Positions 11,600 through 22,943 of a stretch of 64,000 nucleotides of DNA are shown here, piece after piece. The position numbers were made by a program, and so were the translations under genes. This DNA is from Lagopus muta (lineage: Eukaryota > Chordata > Aves > Galliformes > Phasianidae): contig NC_064433.1 of the NCBI RefSeq assembly GCF_023343835.1, positions 183,847,777 through 183,911,776 of the forward strand. The letters run 5' to 3'. Each line of letters starts with the position of its first letter. Within the stretch, counting starts at the first letter, position 1. The notes below the pieces were generated by a model. It ran no database searches and was not told the DNA's origin. It saw only the letters and a program-made list of their open reading frames with translations.

Positions 11600-12340
11600 C
11601 TGTCTGTGCTCCGAACCAGTGTTGGCCAGAAGGGCTCTCTAGAGGTCACTACTCAGGGAGGACCGATGCTGCCTTGACTAACAGCAAGAAGTTGAAAATA
11701 TTCAAGGCCAGAGACTCCAGCAGACCTCTGGCAGCCTGTGCCACTGCGGTGCCATCCTCTTGGTTAAGATTTTTTTCCTAATGTCCAACACTGAACCTCC
11801 CAGCTTGTAGTTTGTGGCTGTCGCCCCTTGTCATCTTCTTAACACCTTCAGGCAGTTGTTGACTGCTATTAAATCATACCTTTGCCTCCTTTTCTCAAGA
11901 CTAAAGAGCTCAGTCTCTCATTTTATGTGCTGTAGGGCCCCACGTCATCTCAGTAGCCTTCCACTGGACTCCCTTCATGTTCTCAACTTCCAATTGAAGT
12001 GAGAGGCTGAAAGTGGGCACAATATACCAGGTTCCTCCTCACAAATGCTGAGCACAGAGGGATGATTACTGCCCTCAATCTGCTGCATGCATATCTGATG
12101 TTGCTCAGCATATGGCTTGCTTTACTTTTAAGAAGAGCTCATAGTTGGCTCACATTCAACTTACTGTTCATAAAGCTCCCAGGTTCTTTCCAGCATGGCT
12201 GTTTATCAGCCAGCCTGTTCCCTCCCTGCACCAGTGTATGGGAGTTTTCTGCTCTATGTGCAGAATGTTTTCTCTTCACTGAGTTTCCCAAGATTTCTGT
12301 TGGCTCAGCCTAAGTTTCTCCAGGAGTCTCTGAACTGAAG
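11600..12340 (-). repeat. Old CR1 LINE fragment, RT end and 3' region (antisense)
   Basis: Diverged CR1 read on the minus strand. The plus strand runs from 'cagcctgtgccactgcggt' and 'ttcctaatgtccaacac' through the region encoding the end of the reverse transcriptase to 'gctcagcatatggcttgc'. Divergence is much higher than in the short tails, so this is an older insertion. Confidence 0.75.
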
Positions 12341-14189
12341 TTGTTCAAACCAGCATGTCAACCTCTTCATGTCTTCAACATGATGTGCTTGCTACCTAAC
12401 AGCAAAGCAAAACAACAAAATCACAAAGACCTGCCCGGACAAACAACACCGATTTTAGTCACAAAACAGGAATTTTGGTTCTTTAGCCATTTCTGCAGGT
12501 AATGTGAGAAATTTTGGACCCATGAAGATCAGAGGGAGAACTCAATTGACTTCTGTTGAATCTTGATTCACCCAATATATTTGATTGTATCAGCTGCAAT
12601 GGCAGTTCTTATTTTCCTTCAGGAGCATACACTTGATATATGACTTTGGAGAAAGCCACACCAGATTCTACTTGCCTAGTCTAGTTTTCATTCCCGTTCC
12701 TTGAAGATGTATTGCTAAGTTCTATAACCTGGCCAATTAGAGTCTACTGATCATGCCATACCCAATCCTACATAAAGTGAAGTCAATAAAAACACTGTAA
12801 TTAATTCTGGGGTTGTGAAACAACTTAACATAGAGGTACTTACAAACCAAGCAGTGACAGCTTTGAAAAAAAAAAGAATTTGCAGCCCTTCTTTCACCAA
12901 TTGCACTTCAACCAGAGCTGGGAATATGGTGGCTCATACAGCATTTGGCTTTACTAAATTTCTTTTGCACAAAGGTAGTTGTTTCTTTTTTCAAGCAGTT
13001 TTGTTCCCCCTGACTTGGGAAAGAGCCACTGACACTGCTTTTGGAGATTAACCAGCCCAGGACATAGCTGTGGGCTGAGGACCATGCACACTTTTTCTAC
13101 TGCATACACAGGGATCTGTGGTTTAAGCGCTCCATGGAAATTGCAGTAGCTCCGCTCTTGCTGATAGCCAGGAATTTAAAACAAAATGCTATCTGTTGGT
13201 AACGAAACTGTTGCAAAATAAAAAATATTTTGCTTATTTGAAGGCTAAATGTTTGCAGTCTCTAACAGTGGTAAATGTGTTTTCCCAGCTGGCTTCCTCT
13301 TGTACTCTGACTCACTTTGTTTTGTTACACAGAAGAAGCATTTAAGCCTAGAAGACTCTTTGAAGTTATTTGTCAACTGTCTTGAAAACAGTTGACTTGA
13401 AAATGTACTGAAAGATGTTGCATTTTCACCCATAGCTATCAAGTCACTTGTTCTATCAACCAGGGAAATCCAGTGCATTTCTTATCCTAAAAGAATGTGA
13501 TCAGCTTGAAAGAGCAGCAGGATCTATTTCGTACCACAATGACACTTATGAGTGGCTTTGAAATCTCTTCTTCTTAAGTAGCTCCTGTGATAGCAATGCA
13601 AGTTTTTGTCAAGTAAGGCCCTACATCCTCTCTGAAAAAGAGTGATAAAAGTTTCGTTCTGTATAAATTGCATGCTGTATTTTAGTATAAAATGTAAATG
13701 CCTGTAATTTGATTGACTATTTTTTAAGTTAGGGATTATGATCTTTCTGCTTGGAAGTTTAACATTCTAAAATATGACCAGAGATAAAATATTCAGTTGA
13801 AAGGTGATGCCCATCTCATTGGACAAACAACTTCTGAACAGACGAGCCCAAGTGACTGCACATGAAAGAAATGTGATGTTAAAATATTCTGCCTGGCTAC
13901 AGTTCCACTTGTGACTGAGCAGGGATGTATTACAGCTGTCTAAAGTTGACTTTTCCAGGTCAAGGCACAGGCATAGACAGCTTTGCTGTGCACACTGTAG
14001 GTGGTGGATCCTGTCCCAGCACACTTCTACCTTCTGGTGCAGCACTCATCTTTGTTCACTGGTATAGATCAGAGCCAAAATTGGAGCAGCCATCCTTCCT
14101 GCCAAAACCACACAGTCCTCAGGTAATCTGACAGGTGTGTACTATCAAGCTGAAACGTGGCTCAGTGGATATTTGTTAGCAGTTAGCAT

Positions 14190-14263
14190 GGATGTTCCAG
14201 CAGGGGGATTGGACTGGATGATCTTTCGAGGTCCCTTCCAATCCCTGACATTCTGTGATTTTC
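14190..14263 (+). repeat. CR1 LINE 3' tail (sense)
   Basis: 'gcagggggattggactggat', then 'gaggtcccttccaatccc' and 'attctgtgat'. Only about 75 bp of the tail survives. Confidence 0.85.
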
Positions 14264-15844
14264 AGCCTTGTGTTCTGGAGCACTGAATGGCATCTTAAGC
14301 AGCAACAGTGGCAGCCATTCATAGAAAGCAGGCGAGACCTCTGATTCCAGGGGGATGCTCAGATGCTCTCACTTTACCCAGTGTGCATCCAACAGGCCCA
14401 AGTGCAAAGGTTTGTGATGGAGCTTTTCTCCAGACGTCTTTGAACCTCAGGCACTGTAGGGGCATTTCAGTCCAGGAAACAAGACTAGCTCTAGTTTCAG
14501 GTCAATCTAATAGTTATGGGGCCCTCACATCAGTTGCTTTAATATATTGATCCCTTTCCACTATACCTCATTACTTTATAGTGTAGACACAGCCTATGAG
14601 AGATGTCAGTGCTTGAATGCTTACTACTGTGTGGAAGCAATAACTGCTGCCTCTCAGAACTGCAATGTTTAATTTGGAAATGAAATAATATAAAACAAGG
14701 ACGAGAAAAGAGTGGCTGAATGGTTAGAATGAAAAATTACTATGATAAAATGTGAGCAGAGTATATTTAGATTAATAGAAACACGATGTAACGAAATATT
14801 ATAAATATAATAGAAGTAGTAATTCAGTAGTACTAATATTGAGTTACTATAATGCCATTTAAACAAATTCCTTAGATTGATTCAAGTGAAACATGAGACG
14901 TATAAAAAGATCTTGAATGTGATTATGTTGGACTAAATAAGAATCACCTGAGCCTCATAATTAAAATAATGAAATATTCAGTAGAAGGTCTAAGAAACAT
15001 TTCTTCACTGCACAAGGTTGCACAAAAAGAAGCAAAGGAACCAGTGAGTTCCACAAATCTGCCTTTGTTGCAGCAAAACGGAGCTACTGCAGGATGAACG
15101 CAGAAAATCTTTCCATTTGGCAAGTTTGAAAAGAAGATCATGAAAAAATTATAACTGAGAATGAGAAAGCCATGGGAGGAGGCCGGAATGAAAATGCAGC
15201 AAGGAGCAGAAGTGAGATGCAGCCAGGTTAATCAGAGCCTCTATCTGTCATTTTTCAAACATGATTGTGTGGTTCATCATCAAATTTGCATCTAAAAAGT
15301 GAGAATGTTTTCAAAAGCTGTAAATCCTCTTGTGCCTCAGGTGCAATTTTTAGTGCCAATATTTTTTTTTTTCCATTTAGAAGTCAAATAGAAATGCCAA
15401 AAAAGAGTTGTCTTCAAGCCAGCTAAGTTAGATTTGTTTTCCTTCTCACAGGTGCAAAAATAAACCTTTTTTTTTAGTATTAGAAAAAACTTCCAGGCAA
15501 TCAAAAAAACCAAATATCCTATTTCATCCACATACGATTGTAAAAAAGGAAACAAAAACACAAAGGAACAGAAAGTTTAGTTGTTCAAAGTTGGCACTAA
15601 GACTATTTCTTCATAACAATAATCAGTCTAGCTTAAATAGGATTCTCAGAAACAAATCCCATTCCACCTCTTAAAACCACACCTTAGGGAAAACATGAAT
15701 TATCAGTTTGAGACGACACTGGGAATAAGGAACTCTTCAACTCTGGCTTTAAGTTATCCATCAGTTCAGTTTCTTCATTGTACAAAACAGTTACCTCCAT
15801 TAGAAAGAAGAAATATTTGTTTACGTTACTGCAGGACAGAAAGA

Positions 15845-15965
15845 ATTCTGGCCTCAGCCCAGCAATCCAGCCTGTCCAGATCCCTCTGTAGGACCTTCCT
15901 ACTCTCAGGCAGATCAACTTGCTGTCATCTGCAAACCCACAATACATTTCCTCAGTGTCAAGTTG
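15845..15965 (-). repeat. CR1 LINE RT fragment (antisense)
   Basis: 'cagcctgtccagatccctct' and 'ctgtcatctgcaaac' are the complement of the CR1 reverse-transcriptase segment around LQRDLDRLDCW. Because this segment recurs near 16.65 kb, the piece belongs to a separate insertion. Confidence 0.65.
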
Positions 15966-16199
15966 GTGCAGAAAACGTGGGCCTTCATTGTTTGCAGCAG
16001 GGAGCCTCCAACTAGTATTATGTCCCCCTGCATGGTTCAGGCTCAGCCATCAGCTGGTTTGCCAGAGAGAACTTCAGGTCCCTCATCTGCTTCTACTCCA
16101 CTGAAGCGATTCCATAGCTGCCAATCTGCAGGCAGGAAAGCACCCTTCCTCCTGGTGCCATGAGATTCTTGCCTTCCTCATCATGGAAATCTACTTTCA

Positions 16200-17315
16200 A
16201 GCCTGATGAGCACTGACTCTCTTTGCCCCCAGTTCAGTATATATTTCTCCTGAGCCTTCTCAGTGCTAAGCACTCCTAGCTTTCTCATCATCTCTTCAGT
16301 AACATCCCTTAATCATCTTCATGGCTACTGGCTGGATTTGCTTGAGTACATCTCCTGAACTGGACCTAGCACTCCAGATGTATCTCACCAGTGCTGAGGA
16401 GAGGAAAAGATCACTTCTCTCAACCTAATGACAAAGATCTTTCTAAGGCAGCCCAAGAGACTGCCAGCCATTGCTGACTGATGCTCAACTTCTTGTCCAG
16501 CAGGAGCCCCAGCTGTGCCAAGCTGCTTTCCAGTCTGTGGTTCTCCAGCTTGTCATGGTGCAAGGGATTATTTCTCCCTAGAAGCAGGACGTGGCATTTC
16601 CCTAATCTAAACTTCATGAATTTTTTCTCTGCCCAACTCTGAAACCTGTAGAGTACCCTTTGAATGGCACCTACCTGGTGTATCAAATGCTCCTTCTCAT
16701 TTTGTATTCTCTGCAAACTTGCTGAGTTCTACTTTGTTCCATTGTCCAGGTCACTAGAGAAGATGTTAAACAATCAATTCTTGGTTTTCTCAGCCAGTGA
16801 CTCCTCCAGCTGGACTTTATGATACTCATCACAACACTGTGAGCTTATCACTTCAGCCAGTTTTCCATTCACCTCATTGTACATTTATATAACCCGTACT
16901 TCATCAGTTGTCACTGAGGCTGTTGGGGCAGATAGAGGCTCTAGCAAGGCTTTTGACGAAGTAAACAAAATCAACTGCTCTCCCCTCATCCACCAACCAG
17001 CCTATCTCATTGCAGAAGGCTTTCAGGTTTGTAAAACACAGATTCCCCTTCATAAATCCTTGCTGGATACTCCCAACCACCCTCTTGTCCTTCATATGTT
17101 TGGAAAAGACTTCCATTATTAGTTGCTTCATCATCTTCCCAGGAACTGTGAGAAAGCCAACCAGCCAGCAGTTCCCTAAATCCTCCATCCAGTCCTGCTT
17201 GAAGACAGGAGTGACACTGACTTTCTGCCAGTCCTTTGGGACCTCTCCCAATCAGCCACAAAGCCATTGCTTGTCCAGTTTTTGTACAGGTACCCTGAAG
17301 GATCCATGACCGCTT
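16200..17315 (-). repeat. CR1 LINE reverse-transcriptase fragment, about 1.1 kb (antisense)
   Basis: Minus-strand translation gives CR1 RT blocks in order: GEVPKDWQKVSVTPVFKQ, KHMKDKRVVGSIQQGF and DEGRAVDFVYF (17251-16904), then WAEKKFMKFRLGKCHVLLLG (16716-16560), then the SALV-type segment near 16.4 kb. The frame is broken between blocks, so it is inactive. It lacks the ORF2 N-terminal endonuclease part and a clean 3' tail. Confidence 0.85.
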
Positions 17316-17490
17316 CCTAAGTAGTGTGACTATACGATAAATACAAACGAATGCTCATTTGGTATCACCTCACCTGACTTTAGTAACTGTTGCAAGTGGG
17401 AGTTCAGTGATAGGCTATTTTAGGTTCCAGGCAGCCTCTATAATAGCTCTTACATAAATAGCGACACCGCAGGCTTATTTATGTTAAACT

Positions 17491-17496
17491 TTTATT
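17491..17496 (-). terminator. Poly(A) signal of C11orf97-like gene
   Basis: Minus-strand AATAAA about 120 nt after the proposed stop codon at 17617. It is followed by a short AT-rich stretch. No other signal lies closer to the terminal exon. Confidence 0.55.
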
Positions 17497-17616
17497 AAGT
17501 TGACCTTGATAACCGAATCACAAACTCTTGGCCCAGGAATTGCTGAGCTCAATGCATGTTAAGAAAAGTTAAGGCATTTCCTCAACTACGTTATGATCTT
17601 CTGCTGGAATTTAGAA

Positions 17617-20600
17617 TCACTCTGCAACAGAGAAAACTATAAAAATGTCAAATTTCATAGTAGCACATTCTTGTCATCAGAAACATTTTGTAGTTTTTTT
17701 TTTAATTGTAATATTTTCATCTCTGACTGAAATAGGATCAGATTTGAGTACTAACTACAACATCAGATAAAAAAGCAGCAGGAACATATGGATAAAACAG
17801 CTATAAGGAGAAAGTAAGCCCCTACCCAAACAAAACTTGTTTAAAATCTTATAAATACAGACCTAAATTTCCACAGACAGCTGGCCATTTTAAAGTTTCA
17901 TTTGACACATCCAAACAGATTCACGTTTTCAAAAAAATCAAGACCCTTGTAAGGACAGATGTGACATCACAGAGCGAGCCCCCCACGAGCCAGCCACATT
18001 TAGGGAAAGGCAGTAAAAGGAAGAAGCAAAAATAAGTGCATTAACTTCAGTAAATTCAGCAACATGGGTCTAATTTCTTCCTTTCCCTTTATTCTCTTCT
18101 ACTTATTTCTCCTACATAATTCTTCATTTCTTTATTTTTATTTCTATTCCTGTATTGCTGAACTGTGTTTTCCTCTCCAATTCCCTTCAGGAATTCCTAA
18201 CTTTCTGTTCTCTGTCTCCTCTTTCACTCCCCTTGTCTGTGCTTCTCCTTTATCCTTTGCCTGGTGCCTCTCCTTCAGATGCTGAACACAGTAAGTTCAT
18301 CTTCTCTTGGAAAAAGGAAATCTCTCCTTTTTCATCTAACTTCATAGACATTCCACCTCTCAATTATATATAATCACACTTTTTTTCCCCTGCTCCTTAC
18401 ACAGAAAAAAATGTGTGAATGGAAGCAGTTTGATATAGGAACTGAAGTCAGATTGCTTCCAGTTTTTTCTTGTTTCTATCTCTTCTGTCCTTCCTCTCAT
18501 GTTATCTGCCTATTCTGCTTCAAAACAGGCACAAAAGCTAGTGAGGAGAAGCATCACTGCTCCTAGAAGCAGCCCTTAGGACAAAGAGCATCTACATTCC
18601 CAGAAGAAAACCAACAAATCCCATACATTTCAGCACCAAAATAAATTTGAATAGCCTGTCTTGTTTTAAATCTGTGCTTTTCTCACAGATGAGAAAGGAT
18701 AGAAATGAGATATAAGATATAAGATATGCAGTTCAGTGAAATGCCAATCAACTTCAAAAAGAAACATTAACTGACAACTTTAAAGTGAGCTGTTATAGGC
18801 AAAGATTCTTATTGTTGACTCTTACTTTTCATTCCTACATGCCTTGAGTAGAACTGAGGTTGTAAAAGTAAGCCATTTCTGTTCTGCGATGCTGGCTGCA
18901 GGCCTCTGATGGAGAAATTCTTTTTCACACTCCAAATTCCTTTCAGAGCTGCTGTTAATAATTAGTCAAAATAATACTGTTACAACTGATTATTTAAACT
19001 TGTTCTAAAACTGGTGGAACATTTAAAGGATAATCCCTTTGTTCAGTCCTGTAGACATTGGTAGGACAGCACCAAAAGCATCCTCCACAGTTAATGGAAA
19101 AGAGTGACTGACATCTTCAGAGAGCAACTTTGTAATGTCCATTCATGTGATCAAACTGTAATCTTCCAGACAATTGTGATCCAGTGGCAGATGAATGTAG
19201 TGCAGTGTTGGTATGTTAAGCTCTCACTAACATGAGACACAAGAGTGAACTGAGCAGACTAATGATAGCATCTGCAACTCAGCCACTTGCCCAGATCCCC
19301 TTTACCATCAGTGGGAAGAGAGCACATACAGAGAAGGACTAATGCAAAGACAGTCAGAACTGTGCTTTCAAAGTGCCTTTTTTTCCTCCATTTTTAATAT
19401 AAACAGAATTTACATAAGTAGTTCATCTGCCAGTGTGTGCTGTAATTGCCTAAGGAGTCTAATCACAGTCATGCAGTTGCAGGTTCAAATAATTTAAATC
19501 TGGATACTGACTACATCACCCAACTTTTGTACATTTTTGTCTGTGAATCCAATTGTTTGACACTCATTTTGAGTAAATTTACTTTTGGGTTCTAATCCTA
19601 AACAGGAAAACACAAAGACCTTGTGTAGATTTGGAAATAAAGGGAAAATTTAAGGCTTTGCTTCATTTGTGGAAGATGTAAATATTAAGAAAGATTGTGG
19701 TGGACCTATTTCAACAAAATGTAGCTTAACATAACCAAGGAATAGTTTTACACTGTGGGACAGAATGCAGGGCTACAGAACAAGAACCACATGTTATGGG
19801 GGAAAAGTATTGTGGATTTAGGAGTACCAGTTGACCAGCAGCCCAACACCCTCGTGCTAATGTTAGCTTTAGGTGTCAGCAGACGTAAGTTAAATGAAGT
19901 AGATCGTTCTCTGTACAGACTGCTAATGATACAAATACTGAAACACCTTTTTAATTGTTTCTTATCTAGAGCAAACACCTTGTTCCTTTTCAGACTTACA
20001 TTTCCTCATTTTCTACTGTATTCAAGTCTGTCTATAACCTTCAAGCTGCCTAAACAGACTGACTCTCTGATTGCTTTGTTTTCCTCTTTTTCCTTTTGCT
20101 CATTTTTACCTCAACTTCTTCTTTTCAACACCAACTTCAAATTCTGAGAAGCAGAAGGTAGACAGTGAATTCAAGTAGCTACAACACCTCCTTCGAAGGA
20201 AAGAAGTAATAAAATCTCACTTCTTTCAAAAAAAGAAGTACCAAAACCTCTCTACCACTTGGTATTTTTCTGTTTTATTAAGCTGATAGATCACATGGAA
20301 TTATGTGTTCTCTAAGTCTCATAATTTCATGCTAACAAAACTAGATGATGTATAATTCTTCTGTTTGTGAATTTTCTCTAGACTAGTACATAAGTGTTCT
20401 AGACTGACTTTTTGTTTAGTTTGGTTTTTAAATAAGTAATTTTGCTACAGTTCCTCAAAACATTTTCTGTTTCATTTGCCCTGACAAACACTTTCCATTT
20501 GCTCATAGGGAGGATTACCTGCAGCTGGATGCCTAATGTGGCATTCTTCTTTCCAAAAACAGAGCTCTTCTTCAAGGATCTCTTTAACTCTCTTACACGG

Positions 20601-21185
20601 CTCAACGTACAGAATGTTCTTCCCTGTTAGCAAAACACATCACACAAGAACCGGTCATTTTAACTTCCCTGATGCTGGTGTGTTTTAAAGCATGTAATTT
20701 CATTTTATCCCATTCTTCTTGCTTTAATGCACTTTAAGGCAGATTTACAGACACGACAGTGTTCAGCTACAGGGCTCTGCACCACGGGATGCTGCAGCCA
20801 AGGCAACCCTGTGCTCTGGGGAGCTGTGGCGATGGAGTCCCTCCATGGTGAACAACCCAAGGTGGAGCTGAGGGCGGGCGGAGCAGGTCTCGTAGCCCAC
20901 GGCAGCGGGCATTGCCCCCCGAAAGTGGGCAACCCGACGCCAGGCGGCCCAGGGAGGGATGTGCCAACTCCCCTCCCCATCCTCCCCTCCCTCCAGGGCT
21001 TTCTGGAGCGCTCAGGAGGAGCCCAGCGCCCAGGGGACGGGGGAGCCGGGAGGAGCGGGCGGGGCAGGGCGACAGGAGGGGACGGGGCGCTCACGGGGCT
21101 GCCCGCCTCCCGCCGTCTCGCTGCGGCCATCGCTGTCCGCCTCCTCGGCCGCCCCCGCCGGCTGCTGGCTGTTGGCTGCCCTCAT
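17617..21185 (-). CDS. C11orf97: C11orf97-like ciliary small protein, four coding exons
   Basis: Assembled by hand on the minus strand: 21185-21095, 20623-20519, 18951-18826 and 17621-17617, all with GT/AG borders and matching phase (1,1,1). The product is 108 residues. Residues 1-30 are a low-complexity leader. The conserved core is NILYVEPCKRVKEILEEE (33-50), then KEECHIRHPA, then LKGIWSVKKN (68-77), and the tail is QFYSRHVGMKK. This resembles the human C11orf97 protein as I remember it (LEGIWSIKRN and YSRHGGLRR near the C-terminus), a small basal-body/cilium-associated protein of unknown activity. The human gene also lies between ANKRD49 and FUT4, in this relative orientation. The start codon has a good context (gcggccATGA) inside a CpG island. 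The last exon supplies only AG plus TGA. Exon 3 begins at a CAGCAG tandem acceptor. The assembly is inferred; RNA data would settle it. Confidence 0.82.
18064..18290. repeat. Pyrimidine-rich tract
   Basis: About 225 bp strongly biased to C and T on the plus strand, within the last intron of the C11orf97-like gene. The open frames across it are a by-product of the bias. Confidence 0.6.
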
Positions 21186-21300
21186 GGCCGCCGCGCCCGG
21201 CGGGTAGGAAGCGCGTGTGGCGGTTGCCGAGGGAGCGGGCGCGTTCTGCTCGGGCGGGCTGCGCTCGGGCGGCGGCTGCACATCGCCATCTTGTGGCTGT
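20850..21300. promoter_or_regulatory. CpG island promoter of C11orf97-like gene
   Basis: GC- and CpG-rich block surrounding the proposed first coding exon. On the gene's sense strand a YY1-like CAAGATGGCG lies about 100 nt upstream of the ATG (plus coordinates near 21284-21293). An X-box-like GTTGCC-GA-GGGAGC lies at 21223-21236, some 40-50 nt upstream. No TATA box. The numerous overlapping open frames in this island are composition artefacts. Confidence 0.6.
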
Positions 21301-21317
21301 GCTGCGGACAGGCGCAG

Positions 21318-21832
21318 CCATAGAACGACAGAACATCCCGAGTTGGAAGGGACCAGTAAGGATCTTCCAGACTGAATGCCGGCACCACACAGGACCATCC
21401 AAAAGTCAGAGCGTGCTCTGAGAGCGTTATCCAGATGCTTCTCGAACTCTGGCAAGCTCGGTGCCACGACCAGTGCGCTGGAGAGGCTTGTTCCTGTTCA
21501 CCCTCTGGTGAAGAACCTTTTCGACATTCAACAAGACCCTCCTCTGATGCAGCTTCCTGCCATCCTCTTGGGTTCTGTTGTTGGTCGCCAGAGAGAGCTG
21601 AGCGCTGCCCTCCACTCCTTGTGAGGAGCTGCAGCCATCAGGCCTCCCTTCAGCTGCTTTGCTCCGAGCTGAGCACACCGCCAGCCACCCCTCATAGGTC
21701 TTCCTCTATAGACCCTTCACCATCTTCGTGAACCACCACCTTCACCTCCTTTGCAAACTCTCTAACAGTTTTATGTCTTTCTTGTTCTGTGGTGCCCAAA
21801 ACTGCACGCAGTCGTGTTAGGAGGCTGGCTGG
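21318..21832 (-). repeat. CR1 LINE fragment (antisense)
   Basis: The plus strand starts with the inverted tail 'tagaacgacagaacatc' and 'agttggaagggaccag'. It continues through 'tgcttctcgaactctggcaa' and 'aagaaccttttcgacattca' to 'ccaaaactgcacgcag'. It is about 515 bp. Its 3' end abuts the C11orf97 CpG island. Confidence 0.85.
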
Positions 21833-21897
21833 CTCCAAGAGAGACAGGGTGATGATCCCTCAAGGATGTTCCATCAGAGGACCAAACGCACACTAAT

Positions 21898-22100
21898 ATA
21901 GAATCATTCCGGTTGGAAAAGACCTCTAAGATCATTGAGTCCAACCGTCAGCCCACCCCACCATGCCCATTCACCATGTCCCTCCATACCACATGTCCAC
22001 ATTTCTGCAGCACCTCCAGGGAAAGTGACTGCCCCACCTCCCTACTCTTTCTGTTCACTCTTTCTAAGAAGAAATTGTTCCTAATACCCATTTTTTTCCT
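21898..22100 (-). repeat. CR1 LINE 3' end (antisense)
   Basis: 'ttggaaaagacctctaagat', 'gagtccaaccgtcagccca' and 'ttctaagaagaaattgttcc' mark about 200 bp of a CR1-F-like antisense 3' end, better preserved than its left neighbour. Confidence 0.88.
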
Positions 22101-22175
22101 AGTATCAACATATATAATACATAATATATAATATATGTACATGTATATATATATACACACATATACACATATAAA
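22101..22175. repeat. TA/CA-rich microsatellite
   Basis: Alternating TA with some CA steps for about 75 bp, directly beyond the truncated end of the neighbouring CR1. Confidence 0.85.
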
Positions 22176-22469
22176 CCACTGCATTTCTAACTTGCATTAT
22201 TGTGGAGAAAAACTGTGCTTAAGTGCACACTAATGGTCTTAAACAAACCATGTTCACTTTGGTTAAATCATGGCAGTAAGACCTCTGTCAGACCTGGAAG
22301 CCCAGTTCAGATGTGGCAGATTAGATTTGGCTACCAAGAACTAGCCATCAGGTACTACAGGACTTCGGTTGTTCCTAAGAATAGTTCATTTGATTTATGA
22401 ACAGGCAATTTCATTGGCTACTGAGCTTTCAATTAAAGATATGACAATAAAATATTTAGGGTTAAGTGT

Positions 22470-22475
22470 TTTATT
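22470..22475 (-). terminator. ANKRD49: Candidate ANKRD49 poly(A) signal
   Basis: Minus-strand AATAAA about 470 nt downstream of the ANKRD49 stop. The intervening AT-rich sequence has no CR1 and would be the 3' UTR. Confidence 0.4.
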
Positions 22476-22943
22476 TTATAATAGGCCTTACACCAGATCA
22501 CTAAGCATTTTGAAAATCACCCAAGTAAATTATATCCATTCAGAGCTTCCATGCAGTTTTTAAAAAGTTCCTCAAAAATAATTTTCTAGTGAGCTGTAAT
22601 AAACTGCATAACCCAACCTGAATTTCACGTAACATACGTAGTCCAGTTTTCCCTCTTGTTCTGACATTAATGTTTTGGACCAAACATCCCTCCAAATTTG
22701 CACTTACTGAGCACAGAATCACTGAAATTACGGAATTCATTAAAGCTTTCTGAATACCCTGATAACAGTAATGGCACTTCAAAGTATGAGGGAAAGCACT
22801 GAGCTGAATTGCAGAAGGTGAGATTTTCACTGATAAGAATATTTCAGTATCTTATTAAATGACAACCTTGATGCAAAGGGACAGACCAAGCACACAGATG
22901 CTGTGTGACAAACAAGAGGCAGTAAAACTCACATTCACAGCGT

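Larger units (their letters stand above)
10271..17480. other. Intergenic block between FUT4 and C11orf97
   Basis: No exon was recognised. It contains CR1 copies at 10752-10970, 11255-11470, 11600-12340, 14190-14263, 15845-15965 and 16200-17315 and an A-rich tract at 11508-11570. The remaining AT-rich sequence (12.4-14.1 kb and 14.3-15.8 kb) shows nothing I can name. Confidence 0.55.

Noticed and set aside
19280-19315. A GIW-encoding stretch on the minus strand considered as C11orf97 exon 3
   Set aside because: It meets a stop a few codons on. The segment at 18951-18826 carries the full conserved block with correct phase.
20705-21130. 141-codon minus-strand frame starting MAAARRREAG as an alternative C11orf97 start
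   Set aside because: It does not splice in frame to the conserved LYVEPCKRV exon. The ATG at 21185 has the better context and matching phase.
20727-21421. Plus-strand frames of 198 and 169 codons over the C11orf97 CpG island
   Set aside because: Low-complexity GC-rich translation, partly running into a CR1; the minus-strand exon explains the island better.
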